DNA from: an uncultured Eubacteriales bacterium
Lineage (GTDB): Bacteria; Bacillota; Clostridia; TANB77; CAG-508
Assembly (NCBI GenBank): GCA_902760765.1
Contig: CACWHO010000014.1
Coordinates: 6,374-16,184, forward strand
Length of the DNA stretch: 9,811 nucleotides
Direction: 5' to 3'
In this document: positions 1 to 6,097 of the stretch, one piece after another
Position numbering within the stretch: the stretch's first letter is position 1
Layout of the letters: every line of letters begins with the position of its first letter
Notes under the pieces: model-generated
Told to the model about the DNA's origin: nothing
The model's input: only the letters and a program-made list of their open reading frames with translations
Databases searched by the model: none
Made by a program: the position numbers and the translations under genes

Positions 1-52
1 AAATTTAAAGAATACTTTTTTTCTTATTTATTCTACTATTTAATAATTTATA

Positions 53-151
53 AAAAAATACTATATTTTTATTTTTGTTCAAATATTGCTAGGGTCATTC
101 CTACCGCTACGCTACGCCTTGAACTAAAAAAATTAAAATATAGTATTTTTT
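53..151. repeat. Palindromic intergenic element with GC-rich core, possible bidirectional terminator
   Basis: Bases 53-69 and 135-151 are perfect 17-base inverted copies (AAAAAATACTATATTTT and its complement). Inside them a second inverted pair, GTTCAA at 77-82 and TTGAAC at 119-124, closes a core of about 36 bases. The core is far more GC-rich than its surroundings and contains a small TAGG/CCTA hairpin (90-93 with 100-103) and a tandem CGCTA motif around 105-116. Both ends read out into runs of six or seven T on their own strand, so the element could act as a terminator in either direction. It lies 30 bases past the spoVM-like stop codon. It could instead be a dispersed palindromic repeat or a small MITE-like insertion; no target-site duplication is obvious. 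Confidence 0.6.
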
Positions 152-180
152 AATTCTAATTTTTAAATTATAAAAATATT

Positions 181-255
181 TTAATCTTTAATTCCAAAAA
201 TGAATTTTACAAATCCTCTTAAAAATTTTGGAACTTTTTTTACAACAATTGTCAT
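181..255 (-). CDS. spoVM: SpoVM-like sporulation peptide, 24 aa
   Basis: This very short gene starts at ATG 255-253, eight bases after a strong AGGAGGG site (264-270), and ends in TAA. The peptide contains KKVPKFLRGFVKFIFG and ends in KD. It lines up with Bacillus subtilis SpoVM (26 aa), which has KLPKFLGGIVRAMLG and also ends in KD. The proline equivalent to SpoVM Pro9, known to matter for function, is kept at residue 9, as are the KFL and following glycine. In Bacillus, SpoVM is an amphipathic helix that binds the convex outer forespore membrane and recruits SpoIVA to build the coat base; the same role is inferred here. The last gene before it is a 50-aa membrane protein 29 bases upstream on the same strand, so the two are probably co-transcribed. 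The peptide is two residues shorter than the Bacillus one. The match is by eye. Confidence 0.82.
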   Translation of the reverse strand: MTIVVKKVPKFLRGFVKFIFGIKD

Positions 256-284
256 ATGTAATACCCTCCTTTAATTATAATATT

Positions 285-437
285 TTAACATGCAAGCCAC
301 ATTATTCCAACACATGCAAGTGCTACTCCAATTAAAAACATCCATCCTGCAACAGGAAGTAATAATACAAGCAAGATTCCTAAGCCAACTCCAAAAATTG
401 CAACACCTATAGTTTTTTTCAGTGCTTCTATGAACAT
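285..437 (-). CDS. Small two-helix membrane protein upstream of spoVM, 50 aa
   Basis: ATG 437-435 is preceded by an excellent ribosome site, AAAGGAGGT (445-453), seven bases away. The 50-residue product has a short amphipathic start (MFIEALKKTIG), a hydrophobic glycine-rich helix at about residues 11-28, a Pro-Val-Ala-Gly-Trp turn at 28-32, and a second hydrophobic helix to the end. It finishes in a cysteine. This predicts a membrane hairpin with almost no soluble part. I do not recognise a characterised family. Its placement directly before the SpoVM-like gene suggests a sporulation or membrane-associated role, but that is only guilt by association. The strong ribosome site, in-frame hydrophobic pattern and tidy stop argue that it is a real gene. 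Confidence 0.75.
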   Translation of the reverse strand: MFIEALKKTIGVAIFGVGLGILLVLLLPVAGWMFLIGVALACVGIMWLAC

Positions 438-491
438 TATTATTACCTCCTTTCTTTCTATATTATATTATTTTTCTACATTATTGTTACT

Positions 492-521
492 ATTATGTAA
501 AACTAATAAAAGATAGTTCAA
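492..521 (-). promoter_or_regulatory. Possible promoter for the small-protein/spoVM pair
   Basis: Reading the minus strand, TTGAAC (521-516) is followed after 18 bases by CATAAT (497-492). This is a fair sigma-A pattern about 55 bases before the 50-aa gene. A sporulation promoter would be expected for spoVM; a CATACATT box resembling a sigma-E -10 lies further upstream at 549-556. The choice between them cannot be settled from sequence alone. Confidence 0.3.
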
Positions 522-572
522 TTATTGTAACATTATATTTTTATAAAAAATGTATGATAATATAAATTTCTA

Positions 573-581
573 TGATATAAT
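573..581 (+). promoter_or_regulatory. Extended -10 promoter for nth
   Basis: The string TGATATAAT is a consensus extended -10 (TG, one base, TATAAT). No convincing -35 is seen, as is common for extended -10 promoters. A start of transcription near 588 would leave a leader of about 28 bases before the TTG start at 616. It would exclude the upstream ATG at 550. Confidence 0.5.
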
Positions 582-602
582 AATTAAAATTTTATATTTT
601 AC

Positions 603-608
603 AAGGAG
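603..608 (+). promoter_or_regulatory. Ribosome binding site fixing the TTG start of nth
   Basis: AAGGAG sits seven bases before TTG 616-618. The in-frame ATG at 550 has no such site in front of it. This decides the start in favour of TTG. Confidence 0.75.
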
Positions 609-615
609 AAATAAA

Positions 616-1251
616 TTGAAAAAATCTGATGCAATAAAAATCGTAGAAATATTAAAAGAAACATATCCAGAAGCTGGATGTAGCCTTGACTTTAATACAC
701 CATTTGAAATTGTTGTTGCTGTTATGCTTTCAGCACAATGTACAGATGAAAGAGTTAATCAAGTTACACCTGCACTTTTTGCGAGATGTAAAACAATTAA
801 AGATTTTGCTGAAATTGATATTAAAAAATTAGAAGGTTTAATTCATTCATGTGGCTTTTATAAAAATAAAGCAAAAAATATTAAACTTTGTGCTAAACAA
901 GTTCTAGAAAATTTTAATGGTGTTGTTCCACAAAATATGGAAGATTTACAATCACTTGCTGGTGTTGGTAGAAAATCAGCAAATGTAATTATGCTTGAAG
1001 CTTTTGGAAATGCACAAGGTATTGCAGTAGATACACATGTTAAAAGAATCTCAAATTTAATCGGATTATCAAAACAATCTGACCCTATAAAAGTTGAGCA
1101 GGATTTGCTTAAAATTTATCCAAAAAAATATTATACAGATATAAACCATTTGTTTATATGGCATGGAAGAAACATTTGTGTTGCAAGAAATCCAAAATGT
1201 GAAATTTGTCCTATAAATATGTATTGTGAACACTATAATATTAAAAAATGA
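616..1251 (+). CDS. nth: Endonuclease III (DNA glycosylase/AP lyase)
   Basis: Base-excision repair enzyme that removes oxidised pyrimidines from DNA and cleaves the resulting abasic site by beta-elimination. From the TTG start the protein has 211 residues, the same as E. coli Nth. The helix-hairpin-helix motif LAGVGRKSANVI carries the catalytic lysine. It is followed by VDTHVKRISNLIG with the catalytic aspartate. The C-terminus holds the four-cysteine iron-sulphur pattern C-x6-C-x2-C-x5-C (CVARNPKCEICPINMYC). All key residues are present. A 233-residue version from ATG 550 is possible, but its extra N-terminus is low-complexity AT-rich sequence with no family counterpart and would overlap the probable promoter. 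The gene is divergent from the spoVM pair and converges on the acyltransferase gene. Its stop codon lies inside the left arm of the long palindrome. Confidence 0.96.
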   Translation: MKKSDAIKIVEILKETYPEAGCSLDFNTPFEIVVAVMLSAQCTDERVNQVTPALFARCKTIKDFAEIDIKKLEGLIHSCGFYKNKAKNIKLCAKQVLENFNGVVPQNMEDLQSLAGVGRKSANVIMLEAFGNAQGIAVDTHVKRISNLIGLSKQSDPIKVEQDLLKIYPKKYYTDINHLFIWHGRNICVARNPKCEICPINMYCEHYNIKK

Positions 1252-1430
1252 TATATATGAATAATTTATAAAGTGACGAATGCGATTGGAAAGTGTTTAG
1301 AAACTCTTAATTTAAGAAAATGAAGGAGCCCAAATCCTTTTGGGAAGTGTCATTTTCTTTAAATTTAGAGTTTCTAAGCACTTGTATTGAGCCGAGGAAC
1401 GGCATAAATTATTCATATATATCATTTTTT
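1243..1430. repeat. Long nested palindrome between convergent genes
   Basis: The outer arms 1243-1269 and 1404-1430 are perfect 27-base inverted copies. After an unpaired part on each side, inner arms 1291-1323 and 1350-1383 pair over about 33 bases with few mismatches and one bulge. At the tip, CCCAAA (1329-1334) pairs with TTTGGG (1339-1344) around a four-base loop. The right unpaired part contains its own small hairpin, GCCG-AGGAA-CGGC (1391-1403). Each strand leaves the structure through a run of six or seven T, so it can serve as a bidirectional terminator for nth and the facing acyltransferase gene. The size and layered design exceed an ordinary terminator and suggest a dispersed palindromic element or a structured RNA. 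The left arm includes the nth stop codon. Confidence 0.8.
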
Positions 1431-1439
1431 TATATTTTA

Positions 1440-2201
1440 TCATTTTTTCACATATTTTATTACTTCAATATTACTATTTTTACTTCTTTCAACCATAGTT
1501 TCATAAATTCTATTACGCAAATCCTCCTGCATTTCTTTTTTATTCTCCAAGTCTTTATTTACAAAAAATGGTCCATCAATATAAGTAACAATTTGAACCT
1601 TATTTTTCCCATATTTTTGATATGTATTTGTCATACAAAATGATGGAGCATCAAGTTCAACAGGATATTTAAAAGATACTGATTTAAAATTTCTAATTCC
1701 AGTATAATATGGCCAGATATGTGCTTCAGGATAAATTGTAACACTATATCCTTGCCCTATTCGCAATTTTATTGTATCAATAAATTTTTTCATTCCATTT
1801 AATTCTGTTGGAATAGGGATTGCTCCAAGCATTTCAACTAATGTTCCTAAGCCTTTCATAGAAACATTTGCAGGGTTTACAATTAAAAAATTTCTTTTAG
1901 GATAAACTGCTCTGCTTGTTATAAATGTATCTGCAAATGCTTGAGTATGATTTCCATAAATGAAATATCCTTGGTTTTTATATGGCTTTAATTTTTCTTT
2001 TCCTATATATTTTATTTTGAATTTTATACTTGAATACAAATTTTTTATTGGTACACTAAAAACATTTTGAACTAAATATGAGCACAAATTCCATAAAGGA
2101 TTTTTGTGCACATATTTATAATTCTTATCTATTTTCTTTGTTTCTATCTTTTTTTCAGAGAATTCATCATTTAATTCATCTGAATAATAAATAACTTTCA
2201 T
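1440..2201 (-). CDS. PlsC-like acyltransferase, divergent
   Basis: Probable membrane-associated acyltransferase of the lysophosphatidate acyltransferase (PlsC/LPLAT) superfamily, 253 residues. The core runs from about residue 65 to 210. GNHTQAFAD at 83-91 stands where the family has the NHxxxxD catalytic motif, but here the spacing from His85 to Asp91 is five residues rather than four. YPEAHIWP at 157-164 stands where the family has FPEGT-R-S for phosphate binding. The segment PIPTE at 129-133 fits the block between them. The hydrophobic stretch at about 36-60 could rest on the membrane. The substrate cannot be read, and the altered motifs mean it need not be glycerol phosphate. The start has a GAGGAAAA site in front. 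It is the last gene of the cluster, 75 bases after the fused GT8-acyltransferase, and probably co-transcribed with it. Confidence 0.8.
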   Translation of the reverse strand: MKVIYYSDELNDEFSEKKIETKKIDKNYKYVHKNPLWNLCSYLVQNVFSVPIKNLYSSIKFKIKYIGKEKLKPYKNQGYFIYGNHTQAFADTFITSRAVYPKRNFLIVNPANVSMKGLGTLVEMLGAIPIPTELNGMKKFIDTIKLRIGQGYSVTIYPEAHIWPYYTGIRNFKSVSFKYPVELDAPSFCMTNTYQKYGKNKVQIVTYIDGPFFVNKDLENKKEMQEDLRNRIYETMVERSKNSNIEVIKYVKK

Positions 2202-2276
2202 AGTATTTTCCTCATATTAATTGATTATAAATATTTAAATTATGTAAAGAATAATATAAACAATTTATAATTAATA

Positions 2277-4070
2277 TTAGCTTGCAACCTCATTTACCTT
2301 TGTTGTATATTCTAGTGGTATTCCATAAAATTCTTCATAAATATCTTTCCATGTTTCAAAATTTTTATTAAGCATCATATCTGTATTTTCTCTAACATTA
2401 AGCTTTGGATCTGGATAAATTGGTTTAGCTATGTTTATTGTATATTCTTGAACTGGGAATCCATCATCTCCAATTATTTCACTATCTTCCATTGTTATAA
2501 ATATTGGTATTACAGGTACATTGCTTCTTGCAGCTAATTTAAATGCACCATGTTTTAATGGCTTTGGTTTTCTGTAATTCCACCACATACTTTGTTCTGG
2601 ATATACTAATATAAATTCATTTTTCTTTAATAATATATCAACAGATTGCATGAATTTTACCATTGTTCTTTTATTAGAGCTTAATGGTAATGTATTGCAA
2701 TTTCTAAAGAAAAATCCATATAGTCCTGGGAAGTTTGTATAATTTCCCTCTTTGATTATTTTATATAATTTTTTCTTTTTCTCTTGTCCTGACATTCTAA
2801 AAACTTTTTCTATTGCAAAACAATCATAAGGGTTGAAGTGGTTACATGTAATAATTGCACCAGTTTTTACTTTTTGCAAATTTTCCATTCCTTTTACTTC
2901 TTTTATTATTAATTTATCATCCTTTATTAAATCATTTAAAAATCTTTCACCTATTTTATTTGCAACAATTGTTTTTACTTTACTCGTATATTTTTTATTT
3001 AAATAATCTACTTTTTTTGGTTTTAAAACCTTTGATGGTGGGTCATTTTCAACATCAACATCAAATCTTCCTTCTTCTTCTAGCCTTTCAATTTTTCTTA
3101 AAATTTCAATTCTTTCAGGAGATTTCTCAATATTTTCATAATTTTTTGGAATTCTATTATCTCCTACACAATCTGCTTCTTTTTGTGCTAATCCTATTAA
3201 TTTATCTCCTGTTTCCATATCTTTTATTTTTTGTTCATAAGAATAATTATCTTTCATTGCTCTTATTTCATCTATGTACTCTGTTTTTTCTGCATATTCC
3301 CAAAAATAATCTTCATATGCAATTCCATCAAAAAGCCATGGTTTTGATACCAAATTAAAATGTATTAACTTCAATTTGTTTTCATCAACATATTCACCAC
3401 TTATTGGCATTTTGTCCCAATTTCCACTTATTATTGTTACTCTACCTTTGCATATTCTATTTAGATAATCTTGGTCTTGTGCAACTGTATATTTTACAGT
3501 ATCTAAAAGATAAATAAATTTGTTTAATAAATCTATTTTTCTTAATTCTTCTAAGTTCATTATAAGGACACCAGCATTAAAATATTCTTTATAATCATTA
3601 ACTCCTATAACTTTTTCAACATATTCTTGAAATGCTTTAACACTCATAACAGCTTGGTCTGATGTACCGCCAATTAAATTATCTCCAATATCAATATTAT
3701 ATAAATTTGCAATATCATCTAATATTACAATATCACAATCTAGATATAGTGCTTTTTTGTATTGTGGAAATAATTCTGGTATAAATATTCTAAAATATGT
3801 TAATTTTGAATAATAGTCTCTAACATATAATTTCTCTGATAATCTTTCAGCATATGTTTCCAAATCAACAAATTCTATATCTACATTTTTTCTTTCATAT
3901 TTATATATTTTTTCTTTACTTTCTTCTGTAACATTTAAAGAAAGTACTTTTATCACATAATTGTTTTCTGGTGAACTATTATCTACCAAAGATTGCAATG
4001 TTACTGCTAAAAATGGTATATATCCATTATCAACCGCAAAAAAGATTGGTATTTCATTTGATTTATTCAT
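2277..4070 (-). CDS. Fused GT8 glycosyltransferase and PlsC-type acyltransferase
   Basis: A 597-residue two-domain protein. Residues 1 to about 280 are a family 8 glycosyltransferase: IPIFFAVDNGYIPFLAV at the start, metal-binding DCD at 111-113 (YLDCDIVILDDI), FNAGVLIMN at 164-172, QDQDYLN at 199-205, and HFN..KPW near 237-244. Together these make a complete active site for UDP-sugar transfer. Residues 280-375 are a charged linker. Residues about 380-580 are a PlsC-type acyltransferase with an intact NHFNPYD (His411, Asp416) and VYPEQSMWW at 489-497 in place of FPEGTRS. No membrane helix is evident. An ATG at 4100 is in frame, but ATG 4070-4068 has a GAGGGGG site eight bases before it and begins at the GT8 domain edge. 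It overlaps the preceding gene by 8 bases, implying translational coupling. Sugar and acyl acceptors are unknown. Confidence 0.88.
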   Translation of the reverse strand: MNKSNEIPIFFAVDNGYIPFLAVTLQSLVDNSSPENNYVIKVLSLNVTEESKEKIYKYERKNVDIEFVDLETYAERLSEKLYVRDYYSKLTYFRIFIPELFPQYKKALYLDCDIVILDDIANLYNIDIGDNLIGGTSDQAVMSVKAFQEYVEKVIGVNDYKEYFNAGVLIMNLEELRKIDLLNKFIYLLDTVKYTVAQDQDYLNRICKGRVTIISGNWDKMPISGEYVDENKLKLIHFNLVSKPWLFDGIAYEDYFWEYAEKTEYIDEIRAMKDNYSYEQKIKDMETGDKLIGLAQKEADCVGDNRIPKNYENIEKSPERIEILRKIERLEEEGRFDVDVENDPPSKVLKPKKVDYLNKKYTSKVKTIVANKIGERFLNDLIKDDKLIIKEVKGMENLQKVKTGAIITCNHFNPYDCFAIEKVFRMSGQEKKKKLYKIIKEGNYTNFPGLYGFFFRNCNTLPLSSNKRTMVKFMQSVDILLKKNEFILVYPEQSMWWNYRKPKPLKHGAFKLAARSNVPVIPIFITMEDSEIIGDDGFPVQEYTINIAKPIYPDPKLNVRENTDMMLNKNFETWKDIYEEFYGIPLEYTTKVNEVAS

Positions 4071-4902
4071 GTACTTTTCCCCCTCTTCTAATATATTCAT
4101 TTTTATATTTTAGATATTCATTTAAATCTTTATCAAAAGTATAACATTTTAGCACTTTGTGTACTTCTTCTATTTGCCATTGTTTATAATTTTCAGTTTT
4201 TGGAAATGGTGTCCAAATAAGTCTTTTACAAAAATGACAAATTACAGTTCCATTTCTGTTAAATTTGGATTGTTCATTATATATTCTTGGTATAATTTTT
4301 TTGCTTGTTGTTGAATAATAAATTGCACTTTGGTCTGCAAATATAAGTTTTTTTGTTCTTATTAATTCTCTTGATTTTTCTAAAAGTTTAGTTTCTTTTA
4401 TTTTTTTCATATTCATTAAAAGCATTCCTGCATTTATATAATCTGGATACAAAAATACAGAGCCATATTTTTCTTTTACTGCTGCATACTCATAGTCTGA
4501 CACATCAATATTATATAATTTTGATATATCATCTGCTGCCATCATATCTATATCAAGATATAATAATTTGTCTGGAATATTTGGTACTAAATCTGCAAGA
4601 AGCCTTAACAATGTATACGGAGTGCAATATGCATCTTCATTTTTTGATTTTCCAAACTCTTTTTCATACAAATTTGTAACATCTACTTTAATTACTTCAT
4701 TTTCTGGATTTTTCTGTTTTACAACCTCATTTAAAAATTCAACCTGTTCATCTGATATTGCTGTATATTCAGGCTTTATTCTTGTAAGATCCATGGTAAA
4801 AATATAACAAACTACATTTTCTTTTGTCTTATTTGTTATTGATATGAGTTCTGAAAGAGCTCCGTCAAATACTCTTCCATTTCCACATAAAAGTATATTC
4901 AT
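4063..4902 (-). CDS. Family 8 glycosyltransferase
   Basis: A 279-residue protein of the GT8 family (LgtC/glycogenin type), which transfers galactose or glucose from UDP-sugar to an acceptor with retention of configuration. DID at 117-119 within YLDIDMMAADDI is the metal/nucleotide-sugar site. YINAGMLLMN at 155-164 and ADQSAIY at 189-195 match the following GT8 blocks, and CHF at 222-224 stands at the C-terminal histidine block. The usual KPW is replaced by a WTPFPK stretch. The N-terminus (MNILLCGNGRVFDGAL) is less typical, though the first strand is in place. The start follows a GGGG ribosome site that overlaps the stop of the flippase-like gene, only 9 bases upstream. The end overlaps the fused gene by 8 bases, so three genes are tightly coupled. 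No membrane helix is seen; it likely works at the inner membrane face. Confidence 0.9.
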   Translation of the reverse strand: MNILLCGNGRVFDGALSELISITNKTKENVVCYIFTMDLTRIKPEYTAISDEQVEFLNEVVKQKNPENEVIKVDVTNLYEKEFGKSKNEDAYCTPYTLLRLLADLVPNIPDKLLYLDIDMMAADDISKLYNIDVSDYEYAAVKEKYGSVFLYPDYINAGMLLMNMKKIKETKLLEKSRELIRTKKLIFADQSAIYYSTTSKKIIPRIYNEQSKFNRNGTVICHFCKRLIWTPFPKTENYKQWQIEEVHKVLKCYTFDKDLNEYLKYKNEYIRRGGKVHE

Positions 4903-4911
4903 TTTGTTCCC

Positions 4912-5958
4912 CTACTCTTCGATTTGTTTTATTTCCTTTTTTTCTTTCTTCTCTTTTAATGTATTTATTATTGTAATTATTCCGCCAATGACCATTAATA
5001 AATAAAAGTTCACACCTCTATTTAAAATAACAGCACTCTTTATAAAGTTTTCTGGAATTATAGTTTTAAATATTTCTATAAATCCTCCTTCTGTTACACC
5101 AACAGCTCCAGGTGATGGTATTCCAGAAACAGAGCCATATAAAACTGCTTGTGTAAAAATTATTTGAACTATATTTTTTTCATTTAATCCAAATGAACGA
5201 TATACCCAATATGTTATACTATAAAGTGAAATATATTGAATAAATGCTGTTACTACCGTTTTAACCATAACTGATTTGTGAGTTTTTATATATTTGCATC
5301 CATCTTGATATTTTTTTATTTCATCTCTTAATTTTTCTTCTTTTTTATCAACATTTTTTATTCTTAATTTTTCCATCACTTTTATTATAAAATCTATAAT
5401 TTTATTAAGCAATGCTTTTGAATATATTGATAATAAAAGTAGTGCTAATGCACATGCATTTAGCAAAATTCCAATAACAAAAAATATTTTAAGTGCCTTG
5501 TTCATATATTTATAATTAAAAATTACACCTATTAATGCTAATGTAATTGTTGCAAATTGCATACTTGTTAATTGCATTAAAAGTGCTAAACTTGATTTTG
5601 CAACAGATATATTTTCTTTATGCATAAAATATATTTGCATTGGCTGTCCACCTGTTGCAGCAGGAGTAATTCCACTGAAAAAAAAGCCTATTAATACATA
5701 TTCAATATTTTTTAAAAATGATGATTTTTCATTTAAGCTGTTTAGAATTCTTGTTACATTTGATGTTTCACATAATACATAAATACTCATTGCAAGTACA
5801 GAAACTAAAATGTATATTTTATTAACTTTACTAACTTCAACAAAAATTGAATTTACATCTTGGTCTTTAAATAATATTTTAAATGTCAAAATTATTAAGG
5901 CAATAAATATTATGAAATTCCTAATCATCTTACCTAATTTATTCAATTTGGCTCTCAT
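4912..5958 (-). CDS. LPG_synthase_TM / YbhN-type flippase-like membrane protein
   Basis: A polytopic membrane protein of 348 residues with about eight hydrophobic helices. It belongs to the family of the MprF transmembrane domain and AglD/YbhN-like proteins (Pfam LPG_synthase_TM). Family signatures are clear: GFFFSGITPAATGGQPMQIY at 91-110 and SGIPSPGAVGVTEGGF at 278-293. Only the membrane part is present; the soluble aminoacyl-transfer domain of full MprF is absent. Members of this family are proposed to flip or handle lipids, with MprF the best-studied case. In this setting it may move the lipid made by the neighbouring acyl- and glycosyltransferases, which is inference. A charged tail (KEKKEKKEIKQIEE) ends the protein. 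The start has an AAGGAG site and lies about 20 bases past the predicted transcription start. Confidence 0.9.
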   Translation of the reverse strand: MRAKLNKLGKMIRNFIIFIALIILTFKILFKDQDVNSIFVEVSKVNKIYILVSVLAMSIYVLCETSNVTRILNSLNEKSSFLKNIEYVLIGFFFSGITPAATGGQPMQIYFMHKENISVAKSSLALLMQLTSMQFATITLALIGVIFNYKYMNKALKIFFVIGILLNACALALLLLSIYSKALLNKIIDFIIKVMEKLRIKNVDKKEEKLRDEIKKYQDGCKYIKTHKSVMVKTVVTAFIQYISLYSITYWVYRSFGLNEKNIVQIIFTQAVLYGSVSGIPSPGAVGVTEGGFIEIFKTIIPENFIKSAVILNRGVNFYLLMVIGGIITIINTLKEKKEKKEIKQIEE

Positions 5959-5984
5959 TTTATTTCTCCTTATTTTTCAACACT

Positions 5985-6013
5985 ATTATCCTTTAATTTT
6001 CAAATTTTGTCAA
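5985..6013 (-). promoter_or_regulatory. Strong sigma-A promoter for the four-gene lipid operon
   Basis: On the minus strand a consensus -35 TTGACA (6013-6008) is followed after exactly 17 bases by GATAAT (5990-5985), five of six matches to the -10. Transcription would start near 5978, giving a leader of about 20 bases. It would drive the flippase-like gene, both GT8 genes and the final acyltransferase gene. Confidence 0.8.
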
Positions 6014-6033
6014 TAGTTAAATAATAAACAAAT

Positions 6034-6052
6034 AAGTTTGTTTTTCAAACTT
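6034..6052 (-). terminator. Weak hairpin terminator after the acyl-CoA synthetase gene
   Basis: AAGTTTG and CAAACTT form a 7-bp stem around a five-base loop. On the minus strand it is followed by ATTTGTTTATTATTT, which is T-rich but not a clean run. It lies between the synthetase stop codon and the next promoter, so it may partly separate the two transcription units. Confidence 0.4.
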
Positions 6053-6097
6053 TCCCTTAGTTATAAAGTTTATATGTTAAGGCAAACAAAAAGTATA

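Noticed and set aside
550..615. N-terminal extension of nth from ATG 550
   Set aside because: No ribosome site, low-complexity residues, and it would overlap the extended -10 promoter; TTG 616 gives the standard family length.
53..1430. CRISPR array suggested by repeated palindromes
   Set aside because: The two palindromes differ in sequence and size, with no regular direct repeats, spacers or cas genes.
2202..2276. Imperfect AT inverted repeat between the two acyltransferase genes
   Set aside because: Pure A/T pairing in AT-rich DNA with no GC stem or T run; not convincing as a terminator or promoter.
2855..3358. 167-residue open frame on the plus strand, rich in Leu and Phe
   Set aside because: It is the antisense shadow of the GT8-acyltransferase gene, with biased composition and no ribosome site.
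4071..4100. Ten-residue N-terminal extension of the GT8-acyltransferase from ATG 4100
   Set aside because: No clear ribosome site in front, while ATG 4070 has GAGGGGG at good spacing and starts at the domain boundary.
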